A DNA stretch of 64,000 nucleotides from Atherix ibis (taxonomy: Eukaryota; Arthropoda; Insecta; Diptera; Athericidae): NCBI GenBank assembly GCA_958298945.1, contig OY282607.1:90713270-90777269 (forward strand). The letters are read 5' to 3'. The notes under the pieces are model-generated. The model was not told the origin of the DNA, searched no databases, and saw nothing but the letters and a program-made list of their open reading frames with translations. Every line of letters begins with the position of its first letter. Position 1 is the stretch's first letter. Position numbers and translations under genes: made by a program. Below, one piece after another: positions 1-13,369 of this stretch.

Positions 1-475
1 TTTGTCGTCTTAAGCGGCTTGTGACTCCAATTTGTTGAAGCCCACATATGATCCAGATTAAAATCCTCAAGTTAAGGTCTAAAATATGTCACGGTCTCTT
101 CTTCATCATTTTCAAAGAAATACACCGGCAAATGACACTTTTAGACCAAAATGCACACCAAACAATCGCTATGCTTGGATGCAATGCCTTTTATATCATT
201 AGTTGTGGGTTTTTCGAGCCCCAATTTTGCTTATTAACGCATTTACCTTGCAGAAAATGAGCCTTACGCTTTTACCGTGCTAGAAATCGTGCTAGAAATA
301 ATCCCTAAAAATCGTTTTTGTAAAAAATCATTTGGTAGTTGTTATTGTATATAATTGCAAACACAAACCAAAATAAATGCCATCTAGAATGACATATATG
401 TTTGACAGCTGTCACATAACACGGTACCACAAATTGGGTAATAACCCATTATTTTTCGTAATTATTTTTTCTCTT
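1..475 (-). mobile_element. rosa-like (DD41D) Tc1/mariner relic R1, truncated by window edge
   Basis: The minus strand carries decayed transposase motifs shared with eight other copies here. Around 14-47 the reverse strand reads a version of the W-F-Q-Q-D-G-A-T block (here LQQIGVTS), and around 203-235 it reads a decayed version of the W-G-S-E-N-P-Q block. The sequence ends near the palindrome TTTGACAGCTGTCA (401-414) and a motif ending AAATTGGGTAATAAC, which match the ends of the other copies. The C-terminal transposase part lies left of the window. Frameshifts and stops make it non-functional. The rosa/DD41D name is inferred from motif spacing, not from a database match. Confidence 0.7.
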
Positions 476-3084
476 TTAAAAAATTCTCCTTGAACCTATC
501 ACACATTCAGCACTACAAAATACGAGTACTTTTCAAAAATAAAAAATAAATTATTGGAAATTTGCAATGTTGAGGCGATCATAAAAGGTCCTAACGAGAC
601 TATGAGACGGAATTGGATAGAGACTTTTGTGCTGTGAAGTTTTACCAGACAGATTTGGATGGAGGGGAATTGAATTGGTGAAACATTCATTTTTTGTGCA
701 AAGTGTATTTAGAACAGAGAATCCTTTTTGAAAAAGGTGGATAGCCGAAGGACATATGGCAGTCAGAAAGACTGAAACAAACGTCATCAACTCGGGCAGT
801 CCCATAAATGTTTGATGAGCTTCAATTCATGTAAAATGAAATGATTCTGAACTTGGCTTTTCGAATTTGTTTTGGGCGGAAAATTCAAATTACCATTCAT
901 ATTTTTTTTTGCGCCCACTATATTCTCCCCCATCTCCCTTTCTCTATGTAAACCCAGCGAATCTCTTACAATTTTCCACTTACAAGCAATCAAAACAAGG
1001 AGGCCATCCCTTTTCAATTCATCTTCACAATACGCTTGCTACTTCCTTTTGGCATACGTATAATAAACCACTTGCATACAAACATTGGCCAACTTCTCCG
1101 ATACCATACGGAGTAGTCAGTCAGTCAGTCAGAATAAGCAGAGATTCTCTTTTAATATTTAATATACTCCTCACTCCGTTTACCAATCGACATACACAAT
1201 TTAGTCTATTTTCTAAATAGTTTATCCTCTTCTATCCTTACTGTCTATAGAGGCGTTGGTGGTTTTTTTTTTGGTTTTTTGTTTTCTCACTTTATTCCAC
1301 AGAAGATATTGTATTAAAAAAATGAGTGAAACAAAAGAAACACAAAAACTCATTTTATTCAAAAGTTGTTTTTTTTCTTGTCTATATGTCTGAACATATG
1401 AGTGAGGATATGTTCACTTGTTAATCACATTTAACATGCAACTCCCTATCATTCTGTCTCTATCTCTCTGTGATTTTTATCAGCTTTTATCTATTGATAT
1501 TACCGCACTTCTTCTAACTTAAAGAATAAAGTTCCTCCGTCCTCTCCGCTAGTGTCGGTAATGAAAATAAACGTCATAGCCAACAGAGAGTCTGGGTGAG
1601 GGGAAATTTTTGTTGTTGTTGTTGTTGTTACTATTTCCTATATTTTTATTTCCACTCAACATTGTGTTGTTATTGGTTTCTATTGTGTTTATTGGAACAA
1701 ATGCTTTTTGAGAAAGCGAAACAGAAAAACAATAGAGCAATGTTAAATGATAATGACGAAGACAAAAGATACAAACAGTGAAGAAATTGATTAAAACAAA
1801 CAAAAAATCAGCTAACACTATTATTGGTAACTTGTGGGGCAGTTGACTTACACCTTTTACCCGCGTATCTTTGGTTAGTAAGGAAAATGCGTACAAGTAA
1901 ATTTTTGGTTATGTATTTTGTAGAAGAAGGGAAATTATTAATGGAATTTGAGGGGGTTGGTCTCGTGAATAGTGCTGATAGGAGAAAGTGGTTAGTTTTA
2001 CATTAGGGGGGGGGGTGTTTTTTTTATGCCCGAAAGGAGATTGCGAAGATGGTATAAGGGATGGTTTTTTTTTCTCGAAATACCAAACAGATTGCCATGA
2101 CTGATAATGAATAGTGAATAATAAAGTGAGCGATAGAATAACGATAAACTGTTGTAAGAGATTCTATGAGGCTCGAAAATGTGATGATCCATATAGCAAT
2201 AAAATGATATGTCATCCGGTTGGGTTTGTGGGGATGGCTGTCTCGATTTTGTTGGTAACAACTCTAACTGTAGGGCGCCAAGCCTACATTATGGGAATGA
2301 TGCTGCTGGGTCTTCGATAGTGTCTCCTTTTTCATAATTTTCCGATGTTGCTTATGCTTTCCTTTATTTTTTGGCAACCATTTTTCTTTACTTATTATAA
2401 AAACCACCCACTTTGCTCCTCTCTTTAAGCATTTTTTTCTTCATATCTTTCGTGATTTTACTGTGAATTGTTCTAGTTAAATACAAAAAGAAAATTCGAT
2501 TGTCATATATTATCATTATTATCCCTTTTTAACCATTATCTAATATGAATTTTTTGGTAAATGATTTTTTGGTTAGTTCTTGTCTGAATTTTGAAACTGA
2601 GAATGAGGCAGAGCAGAAAAAATATGGCAACAATTCCTTTTCCGTAAAATGGATAGGAAAGGAAATAGTCTAAATAAAGAGGGGTAAGAAATGAAGCTCC
2701 CGAAATGATAATGATGTGTAAAATAAAGATTATTTTGTGATATTTTGGTAAGCGAAATTGAATGGAAACAATCAAGAAATTTGAAAAGGGTGGAAAGTGT
2801 ATAAGAAATAAAAGCAAAATTTGCCGTTTGTGGGAAATTTTCAGAAAGCTTTATTTATGGAGCTTTTATATACATATTTTTACACGTAATCAATTGATTA
2901 GGGGTGAAAATTTTGAGAAAAATATTGTTGGTTATTTTATTGGTTTGTAAGGGAAAGGGGGGAAGGGGGTTTATTTTTTCCTTCTTTTTTTTGTAGCGTC
3001 ATGACTATAATGCCATTTTGGCGAAATTGGTCAATAGTTAATTGGAGGTGGTTAAAATTTATGGGGTATGTTAGATTGTTTTAG
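476..3084. other. No recognised gene; AT-rich single-copy-looking DNA
   Basis: No open frame here shows protein-like composition or recognisable motifs, and overlapping frames are open on both strands only by chance in T- or A-rich sequence. Visible simple sequence includes AGTC repeats near 1115-1133, a TTG/GTT run near 1608-1630 and a run of ten G at 2006-2015. Confidence 0.6.
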
Positions 3085-3240
3085 CAAATGAAGGAGAGTC
3101 CTTGGAAGAGAAATTGTTAGGACTCGTATTCGAAAAGTCCGGAGAAGAACGGATGTATGGATCGCTCCTATTAAGTGAGGCAGACACCCTCAATGAAGCT
3201 CTTAACTACGATTCCCAATCTGTGTGTGGCAGAGAGAGGC
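3085..3240 (+). pseudogene. Possible non-LTR retrotransposon RT C-terminal scrap
   Basis: A 50-codon open stretch reads E-S-L-E-E-K-L-L-G-L-V-F-E-K followed by R-M-Y-G-S-L-L-L. This resembles the region after the reverse transcriptase domain of many insect non-LTR elements, where an E-S/T-W-T-L-S-K block precedes F-E-R-K-I-L-R-R-I-Y-G-P. The fit needs a small shift between the VFEK and RMYG parts. A better-preserved fragment of this kind lies on the minus strand at 51324-51700. The match is short and from memory of the family pattern, so chance similarity is possible. Confidence 0.25.
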
Positions 3241-3639
3241 TTAGAAATTTTGTAAAATAGTCACTGGATATTTTTCAAATATAGACGTCATTAAGGAAAG
3301 GAAGGACGAATTTCTTTTTGAGTAGATGGTGGTTGAAACAAGTTTTAAAATATTGTGAAGCGGGTAATTTGAAAAGTAAAGGTTCTTATAGATTAGGGTT
3401 AAGTGAGGAAAGAGCCCACAAGGTAAGTCAGATGTGCTGGACTGAATATTCGCATACCGCTTAAACACGCCTTTCTATGCTTCTAGAATTCTGACATATA
3501 AAGTAAGAGAATAAAGTAACTTTCCATACAGTAGGACCTTAGCTATCCCGATTGTCTCATCGTATATTAACTACCAACCAGAATCTTCATCATATTAAAA
3601 ATTTTGTTGGCTTGGTCTACAGTGAGGATTCCAAAAAAA

Positions 3640-4600
3640 GGCTTATTCGCAGAAAAGGATATATAGTATGGAAAAAAGGATATTTAGAAAAAAGAGTATT
3701 TGGGAAAAATTATTTGCAAAAAGGACATTTAGTAAAAAGGATATTAGGAAAATAAGATATTTGGGAAAAAAATATTTCGTAAAAAGAATATCTGGAAAAA
3801 AGGATATTTGGAAAAAGGATATTCAGAAAATAGGACATTCGGTGAAAATAGTTGTTGCGTAAAGGATATTTGAACAAAAAAATATTTGGAAAAAGAATGT
3901 TTGGAAAAAAGGATATTTCGTAAAAGGGATACTTGGAGAAACGCATATTTGGAAAAAAGGTGATTTGGAAAACAGGACATTTGAAAAAAAAATTTCGCGA
4001 ATAGAATATTTAGAAATACGGATTTTTAGAAAAAAGGGTATGTGGTCATTTTATGAATAAAGGATATTTAAAAAAAAACGTTATTTTTTTCCAAACACCC
4101 TTTATATTAGGAAAAAGGATATGTGGAAAAACCCCTATTTAAAATGGAAATAGGATATTTGGAAAAACGCTATTAAGAAAAAAGGATATTAAGAAAAAAA
4201 AGGATATTTAGGAAAAAAGGATATTTGAACAAAAGATTTGGTAAAACAATATTTGGAAAAAAGGATATTTGGAAAAAAGGCTATTTGGAAAAAATGATAT
4301 TCGGTAAAAACGGTATTTGAATAAAGGATATTTAAACAAAAGGACTTTTGGAAAAACAATATTTGGAAAAGGAATTTATGGATATTTGGTAAAAAGGATA
4401 TTTGGAAAAAGAGTTATTTAGAAAAACGATAATTGCAAAAAGGACATTTAAAAAAAAATTATATTTGGAAAAGGATGTTTGGAAAAAATATTTCCAAAAA
4501 TGTTTACTTGTAAAAAAGGCTATTTTGTAAAAAAGGACATTTGGAAAAATGTTTATTTGAAAACAAAAAAAGACATTAAGGGGAAAAAATTGCTATTTTA
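3640..4600. repeat. Degenerate short-period tandem array (GGATATTTGGAAAAA type)
   Basis: About 1 kb consists of imperfect repeats of a 14-18 bp unit close to GGATATTTGGAAAAA, with variants GGACATTTGG, GGATATTAAG and GTATTTGG. The strand is strongly purine-biased. Open frames on both strands in this stretch are repeats of Lys/Phe/Ile-rich units and are artefacts of the array. Confidence 0.92.
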
Positions 4601-7600
4601 GCAGAAAAAAAATAAAAAGAAAGAAATTCTTAACGTGTAACAACAAGCAATCAATCAAATATCTCCAAAACTGCTCCCTCCAAAATTAAAAAAAAAAAAA
4701 AAACCAAAAACATGTCGAAAAAACTCCGAAAATCATCAAAATTTTTCTGAAAATAATTTTTCAATTTATTACCTAAATTGAATGAGGAATAGCATTAATT
4801 AATTAATAGAATAAATTGTCATAAATCAGAACTTTTGATATCCTTTCGGTCTGAGAATTAATAGCCCGAAGGCAATAATAACGACAAATAAGAGAAGACG
4901 ATGACGATGACGGGGTGCAAAAAAAAAATATACGAAAATTTGTTGATTTCCGGAATCAATGTAAGCTGGCTTAGGGGTGGGTACAAATTCTCTGGCCAAA
5001 AAAAAAAAACAACGTGAAAGTGTCCATCACTTCTATGAGTACTTCCTTTGCTGAATGGAAGGATGCTTGGATGGATGGCTGGTGGGATAGATGACATCAT
5101 CGTAAAACTTAATAAATATGCTCAGAAAAGTGTTTGATTAATTTTTTTCTTATTTTCTTTTTTTTTAGGGGTGAGGGGGAGAAGCTGATTTTTGTGAAAA
5201 TTGTTTTTGTCCTTAATTGATTCATTAATTCGCCGGTTCACTGATTAAGAACGTTCTTGCCAAATAAATAATCGTCAGGGTGATAGGGTGTGTAGTGTAG
5301 GGAAAATGTTACCCTCAGTGTTAATTTGTTTTTATATGTTTTGACAAGTGTAATCTGAACGCGTTGACATTGAATAGGATAAAGAGCGAAGTATCTTTGC
5401 AGGATGAGTAGGACTAGATGATGCAGGAAATGATGTCTCTCCGAACAGTCGAAAGGATATCACTCGTATGTGCTTGCTTGCGAAGGGATTAGTCGGTTCA
5501 TGTTTTTGTTTTGCACATCAAAATAAATACGAGCATACAAAATTGTTCAGATCCAAAAGTTAACTCCATACAAGGTTGGAGTTTTGCCGTCGTGCAAAGG
5601 ACAAAACAGGATAACTCGAGTAGAAAGTCTCTATTATTTCGGAAGTTCAAATCTGAAAGTATATCCTTTGGAATCGTGTTCATTTGTTTCGGATATGACC
5701 ATGTGATGGGTGCTGGGGGGTAGGTGGTAATGGATTGCAAGGCAAGCTCCAATTCAAGCTGGCACAGTTGTTTGGACGAATAAAACGGCATACTTTCCAG
5801 TGTTGTTAAGTATGAATTTTGTGGTGTTCGTAGTCGTTGTTGGCCTGTTGTTGTGTCCCTTTGCGAAAAATTTCACTATCTAACCAACCAACCAACCGAC
5901 TCCCAAGATAGGTCATAGGTTAGGCTGTGACTGACTCTCCCACATACCATAGGCCAGTAATAGCATCTCGAACGAACATGGTAAGTCCGTTGGTCAACGA
6001 ATGTAATCAACTCGAAACATGGACTCCCAACAGGCCGTTTTTATTCGGTGAACCTCTGCTCTTCACAAATGGTTCTGGCCTTTCCTGTGATGCCAACTAA
6101 CCTACTCCCCATCCCGGACAAGGCAGTCGTTCGGTATTATTCCTGGTTCTCTTCTCCTCTTTTTATTTATTATTTCATTTTTTTTCCGGTTTATTTTGTT
6201 GTTTTGTTTTTGCAAAGTTGTGCATTTTCGATCTTGGGGATTGTGTGCTTTTGTGCTGTTGGTCCAATATTTTGTCAGTTTTTTTTTTTTTTATTAGACA
6301 TTCAGAATGAGGACAGGATAGTTGGTCGATACCACTTTTACTATTGTAGTTGGCCTCACTAGTCACCTTCTCAGAGTCTGTTGTTTTGGTTAGTTTCGAT
6401 AAATAATGAACCCATTGGAAGAGGGTGTGTGTGTGTGTGTTTTTTTTTTTTTTGTGTGGTATTAAGGAAAAAAGGAAAAGTCTGTAAAAGGGGCGAAATT
6501 ACTATATACTAGCCACAAGGGATGGAATTGACCAATTTGTGCAATTGATATCGTAGCTTATATGTTCGAAACACGGTAGAGATGGAGCACATTCCTCGAA
6601 TTCCTTTACAGGAATTTTCGCTCATTTTATTTTTAATAGAAAATTGTCTGGGCTTTTTCTGTTTCTTCCATCTTTTTTTTTTGGTTACCTTTTAATAGAA
6701 ATAAATGTTCAAAAACTATTGCCCCTAACCACTTTTCTATTCAAACTAATACAAATGCTTTCTGGTTCCAGTTTTTGGATACAAGCCCTGCCCTGCACTA
6801 TATAATTCAAATTAAATGTGCTAATATAATTTTTTTTAATGTGAACAATTTCATTTCTGATTAAAGGATTTTCTTTTAAATTTAAAATATTTTTTTTTTC
6901 TTAATTTTTTCACATAAATTTGAAGTTTTTAAATTTATTTTTAAAAATTGCTATTTTTTACCACTTCCCTACCCCCCCCCCTCCCCTTACCCCTCCAAAC
7001 ACCCTCTAACAATTTTTATATAAAATTTCGATTTAGAATAAATTCTTTAGTATTTTTTCTTAAGGGAGTTGATAATTTCCTCACGTTTTCACGTGTTCTA
7101 TTATGTTTTTTAGGGTAAATTGTGTCACATGTTTTCCTTTCCTATGCTTTTGGGTTATTAGAAAATAAACTTCAAATGAAAAAAATCAACAACAACAAAA
7201 AAAATTAAGAAAACAAAAATGTCATAAAAACAAGCGCAAAAAAAAAGATTAACTTTTTTTTGTTGTAGTTTTTTCTTAAATGCCTTGGCCTAACCCATAA
7301 ATCATTACGCTGTGCGTTGACATTTCCAATATAAATTCATCCCCTAAAAATAAATATGACAGTTTTAAGGCAATCAAAATAACGAAAATAGGGTTTAAAA
7401 AAAAAGAAAAGAAAATATTTCTTTCTTAAAAGATGTGAAAATTTGTGTAAAGTATATAATTTGTTTTTTCTTTGAAGGGCGGTGGGGAGGGGTAAGGGAA
7501 GGTTGCTAGGTGAAAATTTCATTTTTAAAAATATATTTGATATGCATTTTAATTTCCATTTATCTAAAAATTACAGAAAAATAAATAATAAATTTTAAAT

Positions 7601-8689
7601 GGAAAATTTACGCAAGGACATTAAAAATTAGTAAATTTTGTTCGTTAGTTAACGTATTGAATATGCGATAATAATTTTAGCCTTGAATGGGTGAATTGTT
7701 GTTCAAGACAGACAGCTTTTAAAGGACATAAAAAATGAAAGGGGAGAAATAGAAATTATAATAAGGGAGAGCAGGGGATGATGATGTGGAATTCCATAGA
7801 AGAAAAAGAAAGAACAATAAAATTTCATTTTAAGAGAAGAGAAAATTAGTCAGACCCCCCCCCCCCCCCCTTTAATCGTCTCCATTTTGTTTATTCGTTT
7901 CGGATTCCGTTTTGATTTATGAAGACATCCGAAGAACGTTAAGAATTTCACAATTTCTCCAAGACTTACACAGTTTGACACCAGAAACAAAATCGAAATG
8001 AACGGAATACACCAAAGCCTAACTGAATGTTTGTGTGTGCAAAAAGGGGGGAGAGAACTAAGCAAAAATTGAACGAAAATTAATATCAAATGGTTAACGA
8101 AAAACGGGTTGGGGTCCGGGGTTGAACCTCGAACAAAAACATTGTTGATGAATAGTTTTGATGATAACGATAAGAGGAGATTTCACGCCTCGATAAAGCT
8201 TTCCGCAAGAAGAGGCGATAATATTTTCCAACTCCCCAAAAAAAAGTGACCATTTCGAAATTTTTTCTTCATTTCAAAGAATTTGGCATTTATTTAGGGA
8301 GACTTAATGGCTAAGAGCAACATGGCATATGAAGAGGAATTTGTCCAAGTCCAAGAAGGGTGTGGAACTTGAGTCCAAAAAAAACATTCCTTGACGTGAA
8401 AGAAATTTTCAATTTTGTTTTCATTTATTTTTTGTCTAATTTTTTTATAGTTTTAGTATTTTTTTTAAAATTTTGCGCGCAATTTAATCATTTAAAAAAA
8501 TTTTGCAATTATCACTCAATAAAGCAATTGAAGAGAATTTTCATATTGCAATTGTGTCTGTTCTCACGCAAGTTTGCATGTTGCACGAGCCGTCGGCTTT
8601 TCTGCTCCTTCGTTTACTAGGAAATTTTTTGCTGGTAATTTTATACCGAAAATATTTTCTTTGGATTATTTATTTAGTTCACTTTAAAA
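4601..8689. other. No recognised gene; simple repeats only
   Basis: This 4-kb stretch has no convincing exon. It contains AACC repeats near 5881-5898, a (GT)8 run at 6425-6440, C-rich sequence near 6972-6990 and a run of sixteen C at 7855-7870. The longest open frame (6048-6362, 104 codons) encodes a T-run-driven hydrophobic sequence with no recognisable domain. Confidence 0.6.
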
Positions 8690-10860
8690 ATAGTTTTTTT
8701 CAATTTAAATAATTTGCTAAAAAAGATTTTGTTATAAAAATAAAAGTTTTCACTAAAAATTCAGTTTATTAGAGGCTAAAAAATATTCACTCTTAAATAG
8801 TTTTCCACTTAAAATTTGTTTAATGACAATTGATTTTGATTAACAGAAAATTTTTTTAAAGACTAAAAATAGTTTCTCATTCAAAATTTTTCACCAAAAT
8901 AATTTTTAGTCAAAATTGATTAAAAATAAAAGTTTTTACTGAAAATTTAATATTTTTTTGGAATTAAAATTTTTACTTTAAAAATTTCCATTTTTTATAA
9001 AACTTTTTTATTTAAAAATTATTTACTGACAAATTTTCATCAATGATTTTTCACTAATAATTTTTACAGACAATTCTTCATAGTAGACACAAAATTTTCA
9101 CTTTAAAAATAGTTTTTCTCTTTTTAAAAATGTTTTTCTTCCCTAAAAATTGATTAAAATAATAAATTTTGTAGAAAATTCAATTTATCACAGATAAAAA
9201 AATTTCACTGTAAAAATAATTTTTCCCTGTAAAAGTTTTCACTAAAAAAAATGATTAAAAATAAAAATTTTTGTAGACAATTAAATTTTTTACAAACAAA
9301 AAGTTTTCACTTTAAAAAGTTCTTCAAAAATTTGTTTCTAAAAAAAATTTTTTATGGAAAATTTATTTAAAAAAAAAAATTTTTATTGAAAACTGACCAC
9401 AAAAAAAAATTGTTCACTTTAAAAATAGTTTTGCACTTAAAACGTTTCAATAAACAAATTTCGTTATTAAAAATTTATTCAAAATAAAATATTTTCCCCC
9501 AAAATTTCGAGGTTTTTTTTCAAAATATTTTTAGCCTAACAAATTTTTTACTGGAAATTTTTCACTTAAAAATTTTTGAACATTAATTTTTCTGCACAAA
9601 ATTTTTTACAATTGATTTTTTACATGCATTTTTTCACAGAAAATTATTTACTTTTGTAAACAAATTTTTACTATGAATTAGGTTCACAAATAATTTTTCA
9701 AAATAATTTTTAGTCAAAATTGATTAAAAATAAAAGTTGCTTTCACTAAATTTTGGTTTTCACACCCAAAACACAATTTTTCGGCATTATTTTTTTAGGA
9801 AAAAATTTTAACAGAAAATTTGCCGCAAACAAAACTTTTTCTCAGAAATTTTTACTTTAAATATTAAAATTAAGTTTTCTTTTTTTTTAAAAAAAAGTTT
9901 ACACCATTCTTGACAACTTTTCACTAAAAGATTTTGCTGAATTTTGGTTTTTTGAAAACCAATTTTTCCGTTTAAATTTGTGTTTTTTCACCAAATTTTT
10001 GTTGGGGTCACAATTTTTTGCTGAAAAATTTTCACGGACAATTTTTTAACAACATTTTTTCCGCAATGCAATCGATTTTTTGCCAAAAATTTCAACAGAA
10101 AAAAAAATGCTACTCAAATTTTCACTAAAAATTTGTTTTTTACAAATTTTTCACTAGAATTTCAGTTTTTTCGCCAACAATTTTTGACAGGAAAACTTAT
10201 ACTGACAATTTTTTAGCAACAGTTTATCACTGACAATTTTCGTGACAATTTTTCACTATTAATTTTTCACTTAATTTTACCTAAATTATTTTATTGGAAA
10301 ATTTTTCACTGACAATTTTTTGGCAACATTTCTTCTGCAATGCAATCGATTGTTTGCCAAAAATTTTGTTGGAAAATTCCTCGCAAATTCAGTTTTTTTT
10401 GGAAAAAAGTTTTCATTCAATTTTGATTTTTTCACAAATAGTTTTCCGTTCAAATTTCGGTTTTTTCACCAAGAGTTTTTGCTGACCATTTTTTAGTAAC
10501 ATTAATTCACGATCGATTTTTCACTAGAAAATTTTTTATAAAAATGTTCGAACATTTTTTCTGAAAATTTTTACAGAAAAGTCACAGTTTTTACGTTTTT
10601 CTCATTAACATTTTTTTTGTAAAATATACGGAAAATTCTGCACTTACAAATATTTTTCACTGCAATTTCAATTTGTTCCTTTACAAATTTTGGCCCAACA
10701 TTTTTTACCGAAATTTTTCTTGACAAGTTTTCACTAAACATTTTTAACTACAAACAATTTTCACAAAAATTTCGGTTTTACTTGAAAAAAAAAATCCATT
10801 TTGTGACATTTTTGGTCTTAAACTTAAAATTTTTCCTAAATAATTTCTTATCTGCAGATT
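8690..10860. repeat. Degenerate AT-rich minisatellite-like array (TTTTCACTAAAAATTT type)
   Basis: About 2.2 kb is made of diverged short units such as TTTTCACTAAAAATTT and GACAATTTTTCACT, spaced roughly every 18-30 bp. Units are too diverged for an exact period. A longer piece, TGCAATCGATTNTTTGCCAA, occurs twice near 10066 and 10338, together with a following AATTTT, so larger-scale duplication also happened. No coding potential is seen. Confidence 0.8.
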
Positions 10861-11859
10861 TTTAATTAAAATTTTTAACTGCCTACTATTCACAATTAAA
10901 AAAATTTATGTCTTCGACTTTTTCTTAAATGATTTGAATAAATCGAAAAGTCAATAATAATAATCAACAAATGCTCTAAAGGGGATTAGTTGCATTACGT
11001 TTGATGAACAAAATAAATTAAATTCATGTTAAAAATGAGATTAATTCTATTATGTTGAAAAGGATAATAATTCTGTTATGGATTAAGATAGCATATTATG
11101 TAAATCCTTTTAGGTACGAGCATTCTAACTTGTATAGCCAATTATTAATCGAATGACTCCCAGAAAGTAGGCAGTCCTGTTAGACATTTATGAGTCGTAA
11201 ATTAATAAATAATGGCCACCGTGTAAATGGTAAACATTAACTAATCATAGTCGTAATGTATCATTTTAGCAAATTAGCACCAAGAAGGGGGATATAGGTG
11301 GTACGTACGTGCTATAACAGAACAGAAAATCCAACCAACTCAGTACGTAGAGTACATAACCACAGAACATGCAAATAAGAACAAGAATCCAATCTGAACT
11401 CCCCATTTTGGTTAGCAGAAATACAAGAAAATAATACTGAATAGTGGTTTGGGTTTCTTATGCTTGTTTTTATTTAAAAGTCTCATGAAAGTGTGAATTT
11501 TTAGGTTTATTTTCGTAACAAGCTAAAACAGCATTAAAGTGTTTTTACTTCAATTACTTTTGTTAACCGGAAAAAAAAAAGTCATTAATGCAAGTCGAAA
11601 TGGAATGAACTGTTTAGATTGTTTGGGAATAAGTTTGTTCATTTTACGACTTTTACCTGGTCTCTGCCAACAAGACATTATTCCATATTGTACACCTGTT
11701 CGAGTATCTTTCATTATTCCCCCCCCCCCCCCCCTACTATCTTCATTGGCCATTTCTACACAATTTATTTAAGCACAAATGAAATTCAACCCAACAAACT
11801 GAAAATAACTGAATTCCATCCGAGACGGACATTAAAAATTTTTTTTGAACAAATTTATT
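10861..11859. other. No recognised gene
   Basis: Mixed-composition DNA without an identifiable exon or RNA gene. It contains a run of sixteen C at 11719-11734. Short open frames across the C run are proline- or glycine-rich artefacts. Confidence 0.55.
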
Positions 11860-13120
11860 AGCTCTAAAAATTTCGATTGTGGGAAAATATATAACGAAAT
11901 TTCCGATGGTGTTTGCTATTCGAAGAGTAAAATTTTTGCTCTAATTTGCCTGTCAAAAACAACGCCATCTTTTGCTTATGTTTACAAACCAGAAAATAGT
12001 CCCTTATCGATTCCTTATAAAAAAAGTCCAAAATTAATTTCTGGTTTATAAAATTTAAATTTATTAAATTTACTTTGTTTTCTGAGCATGTTAAAAATTT
12101 ATTTTAAATGTTCTTAAAAAATTAACGAGTTCTAAAAATTTCGATTGTTTGAAAATTAACGAAATTTCTGAAAAGTAATTTTTTTTAATTTTTGGTATAA
12201 AAGTAATTTACAAAAAAATATGTTTTTCCTTTCTAGTTTATAAATATGGACAAGAGATGGCGTTTGCTATTCTAAAAGTAAAATTCTGCACAAATTTGCC
12301 TGTCAAGAAAAACGCCATCTTTTGCTTATGCTTAGAAACCAGAAAATAGTCTATTATAATCTGAAGAAAAAAAAAAACAAACTCATCCATTCCTTATAAA
12401 AAATGTCCAAAATTATTTTCTGGTTTATAAAATTTAAATTTATTAAATTTCAATTATTTTCTGAGGATGTTAAACATTTTTTTTAAATGTTCTTAAAAAA
12501 ATAACGAGTTCTAAAAATTTCGATTGTGGAAAAATTAACGAAATTTCTAAAAAGTATTTTTTTTTAATTTTTGGTATAAAAGTAATTTACAAACAAAATG
12601 TTTTTCCTTTCTGGTTTGTAAACATGGACAAGAGATGGTGTTTACTTTTCTAAGAGTAAAATTCTGACCAAATTTTCTTGTCAATAACAACGCCATCTTT
12701 TGCTTATGCTTAGAAACCAGAAAATAATCCCTCATCCATTCCTTATAAAAAATGTCCAAAATTATTTTCTGGTTTATAAAATTTAAATTTATTAAATTTC
12801 AATTATTTTCTGAAGATTTCTTAAAATTAATTATTTTAAATGTTCTAAAAATTCCGTTTGTGGAAAAATTAACGAAATTTCTAAAAAGTAATTTTTGTTA
12901 ATTTTTGGTATAAAAGTAATTTACAAAAAAATCTGTTTTTTCTTTCCGGTTTATAAGAATGGACAAGAGATGGTGTTTGCTATTCTAAGAGTAAAATTCT
13001 GACCAAATTTTCTTATCAATAACAACGCAATCTTTTGCTTATGCTTAGAAACTGAAGAGAAAAAAACCAAACTCATCCATCCCTTATAAAAAATTCGAAA
13101 ATTATAAATGAACTTTGTTT
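11860..13120. repeat. Tandem array of ~335-bp units with internal inverted repeats
   Basis: Four units can be aligned by the anchor CTAAAAATTTCGATTGTG at about 11863, 12132, 12511 and 12845. The first unit lacks about 110 bp and the second carries an extra A-rich insertion. Each unit contains two facing arms: one reads CTGGTTTNTAAACATGGACA then AGAGATGGCGTTT, the other reads AACGCCATCTTTTGCTTATG then CTTAGAAACCAG. Each unit can therefore fold back on itself with a spacer of about 50 bp. It is noncoding; it could be a tandemly amplified foldback element or satellite. Confidence 0.88.
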
Positions 13121-13369
13121 ACATAATAAGTAAATTTCCTCAAACATAAAAACAGCAAAACCAAAAAAAAACAGACGACATAATTTCAGTTTGACGGCAA
13201 AAAAAAAACTGAAATGGAGAAAATTATAGTAATTTGTTGACGGTGTACCTCTCTTAATTTGATTAAAATAGCTTTCCAGTTAACCTCAAATTAGCCTCCA
13301 ATTCGGATAGATTATTTTTTAACGCTAAATTATGCACTACTGCGACAGAGCTGAAAATTCACACGGATG

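Noticed and set aside
3668..3980. Lys/Phe/Ile repeat frames on both strands
   Set aside because: Products of the GGATATTTGGAAAAA array; no start context, splice sites or domain.
6048..6362. 104-codon hydrophobic frame resembling a membrane protein
   Set aside because: The hydrophobic stretches are encoded by T-rich runs; no family resemblance.
8100..8135. Possible tRNA B-box near GGGGTTGAACCTCGAAC
   Set aside because: It does not match GGTTCGANNCC and no matching acceptor or anticodon arms could be placed around it.
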